Origin: CAVQMC01 sp963713505
GTDB lineage: Bacteria > Bacteroidota > Ignavibacteria > Ignavibacteriales > Ignavibacteriaceae
Length of the DNA stretch: 64,000 nt
Assembly: GCA_963713505.1 (NCBI GenBank)
Contig: CAVQMC010000002.1
Coordinates: forward strand, 186,001-250,000
Direction of reading: 5' to 3'
A model generated the notes under the pieces. It did not search any database. It saw only the letters and a list, made by a program, of their open reading frames with translations, and had not been told where the DNA came from. Shown here in pieces: positions 57,222 to 64,000 of the stretch (position 1 is the first letter of the stretch; each line of letters starts with the position of its first letter). Both the position numbers and the translations under genes were made by a program.

Positions 57222-58197
57222 TTGAAAACTAATTATTCTTATAATCGTTTTTTCATAACAATATTGATTAGTGTTTTTATATTTTCTTGTTTTTCATATT
57301 CATCTGCACAAGAAAAAAATAATCCCGGAAACTTTGCAGAAATAAACGGAGCAAAAATATGGTATAAAGTTATCGGTCAAGGAGAGCCTATTGTTATAAT
57401 TCCCGGCGGACCCGGGGACAGTCATGTTTATCTTACACCCTGGTTTGACGAACTTGCTAAAAATTTTAAAGTAATTTATTATGATGCTTTCGGAAGAGGA
57501 AGATCGGACAGAGCAAAAGATCCGAGTGAATATACTTTTGAAAGAGATGTAAAAGATCTTGAAGGATTAAGAAAAGTTTTAGGATTTGATAAATGGAGCG
57601 TTCTCGGTCATTCTTACGGCGGAATGGTTGCACAAGGATATGCCCTGGAATTTCCCAAATCAGTTGATAAATTGATTTTATCAAATTCATTTTACAGCGG
57701 GGAAATGTGGCAGGAAAATGACAACAGTTGTAATTATGAAATAAAAATCAATATCCGGAAGTATGGGAAAAAATAATGAAGGTTAGGAATGAAGGATATA
57801 ATTCAAGTTCACCGGAACATCAAAAAGTTTATCAAGTTCCTTCCGGACTTTTATATTTTTATGATGCTTCAAATTCATGATAAATTCAGTCATGATTCTT
57901 TAAGTTTTAATCCTAAAGTTTATTATCAGTTAGTCGGTTATGACGGAGATTTTATTATCGGCGGAGATATTGCAAAACTCGATTTTAGGAGGAGAATTAA
58001 AAAATTTAAAAATGCCGACTTTAATTATTGAAGGAAGATTCGACAGAGTCGCTGTTCCAAGATTTTCAATAAAATTTAAAGAATATGCACCGCAGGCAAA
58101 ATTTGTTATGTTTGAAAAAAGCGGGCACAATCCCTACATTGAACAAAAAGATAAATATTTTGAACTGTTAACAGATTTTTTACAAAACGGTAAATAA
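57222..58197 (+). CDS. Alpha/beta hydrolase, proline iminopeptidase-like, exported (three frameshifts)
   Basis: The start is TTG at 57222 after AGAGGT, with a signal peptide (residues 1-30, ending SSAQ). 'IIPGGPGDSHVYL' holds the oxyanion loop and 'VLGHSYGGMVAQGYA' the nucleophile Ser; 'LIIEGRFDRVAVP' and 'KSGHNPYIEQ' hold the Asp and His. The frame breaks near 57742 (one A short), 57880 (one T extra) and 57995 (one base extra); the joined reading is NYEIKNQYPEVWEKIMKVR, then NHDKFSHDSLSFNPK, then RRELKNLKMPTLIIEGR. The product is about 325 residues, of normal length. Serine hydrolase activity on a peptide or ester is inferred. It ends 8 bases before the convergent sensor gene. Confidence 0.75.
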
Positions 58198-58205
58198 TAT
58201 TGTTT

Positions 58206-61200
58206 TTAATTTACTTTTATTACAACGATTGTAATATCATCATACTGCGGATGTTTACCCGAAAATTTGCGTGTATCGTTTATTATTAATTCTTTAATAT
58301 CTTTTGCGGTTAGATTTGGTGTATTAATATTTTTAAGCAAATCTATAAGACGCTGTTCACCATAAAGTTCTTTTAATTTATTTTGAGATTCCAGAATTCC
58401 ATCTGTCATAAAAACAATAACATCATCTTTTTTTAGTTGAATATTTTTTACTTCGTAATTAACATTTTCTTTTACACCCAAAGGAAATCTTGGTCCATTT
58501 GATTTTAAGAATTCAACAGTGCCGTTTGTTTTCAAAACCGGATTAACTAAACCAGCGTTGGAAAAGGTGAATTCTTTTGTATTTGTATTCATAGTTGCTA
58601 AACATACAGCAGTAAACATGTTCTTTTTTGTTTTATGATACAACGGCAAATTTATTTTGCTTAAAATTTCAGCAATTGAATCTGACTTACAAGTTTCGGT
58701 AATTAACATTCCGCTTGTTAAAACTGCGGTCATCGCAGCATTCATCGCTTTACCGGAGACATCCCCAATAAAAATTCCGAGTTTATTTTCATTAGAATTA
58801 ATGTAAAAGTAATCATAAAAATCTCCGCCAACTTCATTTGCAGGCAGACAAATGCTGGACAATTCAAGCCCTTCTATTATTGGATCTTCTAAAGGCATTA
58901 TAGACATTTGTGCATTGTGTGCAGTATCCAACTCAATTTTAAGTCTTATGTTTCTTAATCTTCTTCGGTACAGAAAATATGCAGTTATAATAAGTACTAA
59001 TAAAATTAATATAATAAACCACCAACTCTGCCAGAACGGAGGGTGAATAATAATTTTTATTGACGCTCCATTATTATTCCAAATTCCATCGCTATTTGAA
59101 CCAATTACTTTAAAAATGTATTTACCGGGAGCGAGAGTTGTATAATTTGCAAATCTTTTATCATAGTTTGTATAAATCCAATCTTTATCTAAACCTTCCA
59201 TTTTATAAGCATATTGATTTTTTTCGGGAGCTGTATAATCGAGTGCTGAAAATTCAAATGAAAAAACATAATCCAGATAAGAAAGTTCAATTTCTTTTAT
59301 TTCGTAAATTGGTTTTTCAAATATTATCTCTTTGTTAAACTTTAAAAAAGATGTAATTACAACAGGCGGAATAAAACTATTGTCTTTAATATCTAAAGGA
59401 TAAAAAGAGTTAAATCCCTTTATCCCGCCAAAAAACATTTCCCCGTCTTTTGCTATAAAGTATGAACCGCCATTAAACTCATTACTTTGAAGTCCGTCTT
59501 TAATATTATAATTTTTAAATACTTCTTTGAATGGATTAAATTTAGAGATGCCATTGTTTGTACTTATCCATAAATTTCCGGATTCATCTTCCAGAATACC
59601 ATAAATTGCATTACTCGGCAGGCCGTCCTCATTCGTATAAATTTTAAATGTTTCATTTGCGGGATCAAATTTATTCAATCCGCCTCCCCAGGTACCAAGC
59701 CAAAGAAATCCGTTCTTATCTTCGTGAATAGTAAATATATAATCGTTACTAATGCTGTTTATATTTTTAGGTTCATTTCTATATACTTTAAATGAATTAT
59801 TTTGCCTATCGAATTTATTTAATCCGCCGCCTTCTGTTCCTATCCAGAAGTTCCCTTTTTTATCTTCATAAATTGATCTGACAAAATCATTGCTTAAGCT
59901 GTGGGGATTGTTTGGATCACTTATAAAATGTTCAAAGATTTCGGTAGATTCATCAAATCTATCCAATCCTTTACCGTAAGTTCCAATCCAAATTACTCCT
60001 GATCTGTCCTGATAAATTTTTCTTATATCATTATGTTTTATACTGTTGGGATTTGATGGATCATGCAAATACCTTTTAAACTTGCCTGTAGATTTGTTAA
60101 ATTTATTTATACCGCCGCCGTTTGTACCAATCCATAAAAATCCTTTATTGTCAGGAGTAATTACTCTTACTATATCACTGCTTAAACTTGATTTATCTCC
60201 GGGAATATTTTTATAATGTTTTATTGAATTAGATTTCCGATCAATTTTGTCTAATCCTCCGCCATGAGTTCCTATCCATAGAATGTCGTTTTCATCTTTA
60301 TATATTGCCCAGACAATTGGATGGCTAATACTGTTTAAATCATTAGGAATATGATTATAGTGAAAAAATTGTTTTCCGCCTCTTGCAACTTTATTTACTC
60401 CGGCACCATAAGTTCCGATCCACATTATTCCTGCTTTGTCTCTATATATTGACCTAATTTCGTTATAGCCTAATGAACGCAGATCGAGAGGATTATTTAA
60501 ATACCTTGTGAATTTATTTCCATTTCTTTCATGTAAATTAATACCGCCGCCGTTCGTACCAATCCATAAAGTCCCATTTAAATCTTCATTTATTGAATAG
60601 ATTTCATTGTGACTTATACTTGTTTTTATATCCGGATTGTTTTTAAAGCTGATGAATGAAATATTTCCATTTTTTTCTATTTTCTTATTTAATCCGTTGT
60701 CTGTACCAATCCATATTATGCCTTTACTGTCTTCATAAATTGATCTTACGGTATTATTGCTTAGGCTGCTGTTGTTTTTAGGTTCAAACAAAAAACGAAT
60801 GAATTCTATCCTATTTGAACTTAGATTTTGATGATCAATTTTGTTTAAGCCTGAATTTGTACCAATCCATAAATTTCCTTTTTTATCCTGGTTGATAGAT
60901 AAGACAGTATTGTCGCTGAGAGTTGTAATATCCTTTGGATCATTAAAGAAATTTAAAAAGTAAGATGTCTTACTAATAGTATCAGTAATAATTTTATTCA
61001 ATCCGTTATCGGTTCCAATCCAAATCGATCCGGATCTATCTTCAAAAATTACATTTATATTATTTTGGCTTAGGCTTTTATTATTTTTAGGATTATGCCG
61101 GAACCTGTTAAAATTGAAATTCGAAGGATTATAATTATTTAATCCTGCATTAAAAGTACCAATCCAAATAATTCCATTATGATCTACTAATAGAGTATTT

Positions 61201-61505
61201 ATATCATTATAGCTTAAACTATTTACATTATCTTTATCATGTCTTAAAATTTTGAATTCATATCCATCGTAAATGTTTAAACCATCTTCGGTTCCGAAAT
61301 ACATAAATCCGTTTTTATCTTGACATATACATTTAACAATACTTTGGGATAATCCCTGTTGAAGAAAAATCTGATCAAAAATTATGTCGCTGCTTTGTGC
61401 GTATACAAATTTGTTGTAAATAGTTAAGGATAGGATTATAAATAGAAATACATTATTCACTAAAATCCGGTTGTAAAAATATCGGGATATTATTGCGGCT
61501 GTCAT
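58206..61505 (-). CDS. Propeller sensor (14 two-component-regulator blades, Y_Y_Y) fused to a PP2C/SpoIIE phosphatase
   Basis: A 1099-residue membrane protein. A signal-anchor region (to about residue 37) precedes 14 beta-propeller repeats with the core pattern 'D-x-x-G-x-x-W-I-G-T-x-x-G-G-L-N-K', about 48 residues each, up to about residue 700. A Y_Y_Y domain follows ('DYTAPEKNQYAYKMEGLD', 'FKVIGSNSDGIW'), then a transmembrane helix at about 830-848. The output is a PP2C domain from about 880, with metal Asp residues in GGDFYDYF (Asp895), GDVSGK (Asp915), MTDG (Asp1035) and YDD (near 1089). The layout is that of Bacteroides hybrid two-component sensors, but with a phosphatase in place of the histidine kinase. 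Confidence 0.88.
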   Translation of the reverse strand: MTAAIISRYFYNRILVNNVFLFIILSLTIYNKFVYAQSSDIIFDQIFLQQGLSQSIVKCICQDKNGFMYFGTEDGLNIYDGYEFKILRHDKDNVNSLSYNDINTLLVDHNGIIWIGTFNAGLNNYNPSNFNFNRFRHNPKNNKSLSQNNINVIFEDRSGSIWIGTDNGLNKIITDTISKTSYFLNFFNDPKDITTLSDNTVLSINQDKKGNLWIGTNSGLNKIDHQNLSSNRIEFIRFLFEPKNNSSLSNNTVRSIYEDSKGIIWIGTDNGLNKKIEKNGNISFISFKNNPDIKTSISHNEIYSINEDLNGTLWIGTNGGGINLHERNGNKFTRYLNNPLDLRSLGYNEIRSIYRDKAGIMWIGTYGAGVNKVARGGKQFFHYNHIPNDLNSISHPIVWAIYKDENDILWIGTHGGGLDKIDRKSNSIKHYKNIPGDKSSLSSDIVRVITPDNKGFLWIGTNGGGINKFNKSTGKFKRYLHDPSNPNSIKHNDIRKIYQDRSGVIWIGTYGKGLDRFDESTEIFEHFISDPNNPHSLSNDFVRSIYEDKKGNFWIGTEGGGLNKFDRQNNSFKVYRNEPKNINSISNDYIFTIHEDKNGFLWLGTWGGGLNKFDPANETFKIYTNEDGLPSNAIYGILEDESGNLWISTNNGISKFNPFKEVFKNYNIKDGLQSNEFNGGSYFIAKDGEMFFGGIKGFNSFYPLDIKDNSFIPPVVITSFLKFNKEIIFEKPIYEIKEIELSYLDYVFSFEFSALDYTAPEKNQYAYKMEGLDKDWIYTNYDKRFANYTTLAPGKYIFKVIGSNSDGIWNNNGASIKIIIHPPFWQSWWFIILILLVLIITAYFLYRRRLRNIRLKIELDTAHNAQMSIMPLEDPIIEGLELSSICLPANEVGGDFYDYFYINSNENKLGIFIGDVSGKAMNAAMTAVLTSGMLITETCKSDSIAEILSKINLPLYHKTKKNMFTAVCLATMNTNTKEFTFSNAGLVNPVLKTNGTVEFLKSNGPRFPLGVKENVNYEVKNIQLKKDDVIVFMTDGILESQNKLKELYGEQRLIDLLKNINTPNLTAKDIKELIINDTRKFSGKHPQYDDITIVVIKVN

Positions 61506-61785
61506 ATTGCCTCCCCTTAGAAAGAATTTTTAAAGCATTCTTATTTTTACAGATTATTAAACCGAAAAATGTAGAGTAGGGAATCAGAATGAAATATTGA
61601 AAATATTTGATTGTAACATATTCAAATTAGTTCGTATTCTCAACTAAATAAAGACTCAAATTTCCAATAAAAATTTGCCGATTATAAACAAATATTTACT
61701 AAATCACATTTATTTTATTTTTAATACATTTTTAACTTCATTTTTATTGCTAAGAAAATAATATTAGCCTAAATTTGAATATTAA

Positions 61786-62653
61786 ATGAATAAAATTTTC
61801 TTTACTAAAATGAACGGAGCGGGGAATGATTTTATCGTTATCGATAAAAATCTTTACCCTGATATTGTTCTTTCAAATAATGTGATTAAAAAGCTCTGCG
61901 ACCGCCATTACGGAATCGGTGCGGATGGTTTGATTTTAATTTCAAAATCGGATAAAAAAGATTTTGAGATGTTATATTTTAATGCAGACGGAAGCACCGG
62001 AAGTTTGTGCGGAAATGGTGCAAGATGTGCAATAAAATTTGCTTTTAAAAATGGATTAATTAATAGTAATTCTACTAATTTTATCTCAAATCAAATCGAA
62101 TATTCAGGTGAGATCTTTAATGATAATAATTTCAGATTGAATTTTAATCCGCCCTCTAATTTGAAATTAGACATTGAATTAAAAACTGAAATCGGAAATG
62201 TTAAAGCAGATTTTGTTGATACAGGATCGCCGCATGTTGTAATTAATATTGAAAAAGCATTTAACTCATCTATTGATGGTAGAACTTTTTCAAATAATCT
62301 GGAAAGATCTGCCGGTTTATAAACTTGGCAAAGAAATAAGATATCTAAAAGAATTTGAACCTGCAGGAACCAATGTAAACTTTATTAAAATAATTAATAA
62401 TAAAGTATATATAAGAACTTACGAACGCGGAGTTGAAGACGAAACATTCGCTTGCGGAACAGGTTCTGTAGCTTCGGCATTAATAAGTTATTTTAATCAC
62501 AAATTAAAACCGCCAATTTGTTTAATTACAAAAGGCGGAGACGAACTGAAAGTAGATTTTAAATACATAAATAATAAATTTGAAAATTTATCTTTAACCG
62601 GACCGGCTGAAGAAGTTTTTAAAGGAGAGTATATTCTTAACACAAAAATTTAA
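61786..62653 (+). CDS. dapF: Diaminopimelate epimerase (one frameshift)
   Basis: Epimerises LL- to meso-diaminopimelate for lysine and peptidoglycan synthesis. The start 'MNKIFFTKMNGAGNDFIVID' is definitive. The two catalytic cysteines are Cys75 in 'GSLCGNGARC' and about Cys223 in 'FACGTGSVASA'. The first frame ends at 62322, the second is open from 62249; removing one A of the AAA at 62303-62305 joins LE to DLPVYKLGKEIRY. The joined length of about 288 residues is somewhat longer than typical. As an essential gene it is probably intact in the cell. Confidence 0.93.
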
Positions 62654-62668
62654 ATATTCGGAGAACAA

Positions 62669-62974
62669 ATGCCTAAAGTAATATTTACAATTCAATACGA
62701 AATTGAATCGGATAATAGAAATGAATATCTTGGAGTTATTAAAGAACTGAAAAATCTTTTAAAAGCTGAAGGACTTGAAGATTATAGTGTTTATGAAGTA
62801 AAGGGAAAATCAAACCACTTTGAGGAGATTTATACTTTTACATCGCCGGAGGCTTATGAAGAGTTTGATGATAATCAAAGTGAAAGAATAAATATTTTAA
62901 TTTCTAAATTAAATGATTTAACAACCGGAAATTCCACGAAATATACGACATTAACCGAACTCGCGGAAAATTAA
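62669..62974 (+). CDS. Small protein with ABM-like (dimeric alpha-beta barrel) pattern
   Basis: A 101-residue protein. The beta-alpha-beta layout ('PKVIFTIQYEIESDNRNEYL', 'DYSVYEVKGKSNHFEEIYTF') resembles dimeric alpha-beta barrel proteins such as antibiotic biosynthesis monooxygenase-like proteins. No active residue stands out. It follows dapF by 15 bases with a GGAGAA site, so cotranscription is likely. Function unknown. Confidence 0.55.
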   Translation: MPKVIFTIQYEIESDNRNEYLGVIKELKNLLKAEGLEDYSVYEVKGKSNHFEEIYTFTSPEAYEEFDDNQSERINILISKLNDLTTGNSTKYTTLTELAEN

Positions 62975-62996
62975 TTACCTTTCCTAGATTAATATT

Positions 62997-63022
62997 AAGC
63001 GGTTTATTAAAACCGCTTTTTA
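62997..63022 (+). terminator. Rho-independent terminator after the ABM-like gene
   Basis: AAGCGGTT (62997-63004) pairs with AACCGCTT (63011-63018), followed by a T-run. It begins 22 bases after the stop codon. Confidence 0.88.
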
Positions 63023-63116
63023 TTTGCATACCTAATTTTTACACCTTATTTTTTGTCCCTTTAGATGTGAAGATTAAACTAATTTTCTTTAAATTGTAAA
63101 ACTAAATTTATTATAG

Positions 63117-63992
63117 ATGAACCCAAGAACTCACAAAATATACGTAACATCCTTTTTTGTAATAGGTATATTAGTAACTGCTTTACTTGCGGTAAATGGT
63201 TATCAATACTATACAACTCCACTTGAAGAAAGATTTTTTCAAAGTCAAAATGCAATGTTAAAACCCAGCGGCGTCTGGGGTCACGGATTCGGAATCATTG
63301 GAAGTCTGATGATGATTATCGGAGTAGCCGTTTATATGATAAGAAAAAGGGCTAGGAAATTATTTAATTGGGGATTTTTAAGACATTGGCTCGAACTTCA
63401 TATTTTTTTATGCACCGTAGGCCCAATTCTAGTTCTCTACCATACTGCATTTAAATTTGGAGGAATTGTAGCTGTTAGTTTCTGGAGTATGGTTGCAGTT
63501 GTTTTGAGCGGTGTAGTCGGCAGATTTATTTATGTACAGATTCCCAGAACAATTCAAGGGCAGGAACTTGGAATGTCCCAGCTTGACGCGATTAATGAAG
63601 ATCTTACTTTAAAACTAAGAAATGATTTTTCAATGAATGAAGCATTGCTTTTGGAATTTGAAAATTTTGCTTCACCTGATAGATATAAGAGATTGAATTT
63701 TAGCGGCAGCCTAGCGCTAAGCTTTAAAGACTATTTTGTAATGAATACAATTTTAAATAAATTTAAAAAAGAGATGAAATATTCTGGTATTTCCAGTTCA
63801 TTCAGAAAAGAAATAATTAAATTAGCAAAATCAAAACTAAAATTAACAAGAAGAATTGGAAAACTTAGGACTATGCAGAATCTTTTTAGGTATTGGCATA
63901 TAGTTCATCTTCCTTTTGCAATTTCTATGTTTGTTATAATGTTTATACACATAGCTGTAACAATTATATTTGGATATAGATGGATTTTTTAG
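63117..63992 (+). CDS. Membrane protein with two H-x13-H helices, candidate b-type haem protein
   Basis: A 291-residue integral membrane protein with five predicted helices. His95 and His109 in one helix ('HIFLCTVGPILVLYH') and His264 and His278 in the last ('HLPFAISMFVIMFIH') each have 13 residues between them, the spacing of bis-histidine haem ligands in cytochrome b and ferric reductases. His56, His90 and His261 lie close by. A cytoplasmic or periplasmic loop of about 100 charged residues separates the two pairs. I recognise no named family. It ends just before the window edge, where AGGAG suggests another gene follows. Confidence 0.6.
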   Translation: MNPRTHKIYVTSFFVIGILVTALLAVNGYQYYTTPLEERFFQSQNAMLKPSGVWGHGFGIIGSLMMIIGVAVYMIRKRARKLFNWGFLRHWLELHIFLCTVGPILVLYHTAFKFGGIVAVSFWSMVAVVLSGVVGRFIYVQIPRTIQGQELGMSQLDAINEDLTLKLRNDFSMNEALLLEFENFASPDRYKRLNFSGSLALSFKDYFVMNTILNKFKKEMKYSGISSSFRKEIIKLAKSKLKLTRRIGKLRTMQNLFRYWHIVHLPFAISMFVIMFIHIAVTIIFGYRWIF

Positions 63993-64000
63993 GAGATCTA

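Noticed and set aside
58300..61400. Regular repeats of about 145 bases on the minus strand that could be taken for a repeat array.
   Set aside because: They are the coding repeats of the propeller blades; spacing and sequence follow the reading frame, and there are no spacers.

Overview
The window is AT-rich (about one third G+C by eye) and reads like a chromosomal segment of a Gram-negative member of the Bacteroidota/Ignavibacteria group. The evidence is a type IX secretion (T9SS) C-terminal sorting domain of the 'YPNPFNPST' kind, a PorV-type outer-membrane protein, TonB-dependent and GWxTD proteins, lipopolysaccharide genes (LpxL-type acyltransferase, heptosyltransferase-like GT9, two LptF/LptG permeases), and an ATP synthase operon without atpD and atpC next to atpG. 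The lineage is inferred from these families, not from a marker phylogeny. Shine-Dalgarno sites (AGGAG-like) precede many genes.

Layout. 1-3434: end of dnaE, a FabI-like reductase, thioredoxin and serA. 3513-14704: an envelope block with a broken T9SS-sorted exoprotein, a TonB-dependent receptor, a 1180-residue T9SS-type exoprotein, a PorV-like barrel and a GWxTD protein. 14792-27655: a long plus-strand run with LpxL, GT9, YrdC/Sua5, an M23 peptidase, a bactofilin, the ATP synthase genes (AtpZ, AtpI-like, atpB-E-F-H-A-G), then ffh-rpsP-KH-rimM-trmD-rplS, closed by a clear terminator. 27698-34633: an MqnA-like gene, then on the minus strand ada, a small unknown gene, hutU and a second 3-phosphoglycerate dehydrogenase, followed by a TPR lipoprotein and a DUF3467 protein. 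34795-45674: a lipoprotein/barrel pair, the two Lpt permeases, lipoproteins, an M20 dipeptidase, a YgfZ-like protein and a cobalamin adenosyltransferase. 45704-46057: tmRNA. 46194-53632: a metallophosphoesterase, a decayed gene remnant, a PP2C-type phosphatase, and a minus-strand four-gene cluster (DinB-like, AhpD-like, flavin-binding split-barrel, EamA transporter) divergent from a MocR regulator. 53843-63992: lipoproteins and barrels, a broken alpha/beta hydrolase, a 14-blade propeller sensor fused to a PP2C phosphatase, dapF, and a membrane protein with two H-x13-H helices.

At least 12 genes are interrupted by single-base indels, including genes that must work (atpB, atpG, dapF, serA). Joining the frames gives normal-length, conserved proteins. 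I count about 15 single-base insertions against 2 deletions, many in homopolymers, so most are probably sequence or assembly errors. I annotate these as one CDS each across the shift. No CRISPR array, tRNA, rRNA, insertion sequence or prophage was seen.

No clearly new multi-gene system stands out. The items most worth a second look are the propeller-Y_Y_Y-PP2C sensor, the H-x13-H membrane protein, the MocR-linked four-gene cluster, the M23-bactofilin-ATP synthase junction, and the receptor/exoprotein/PorV trio with a long hairpin between the last two genes.
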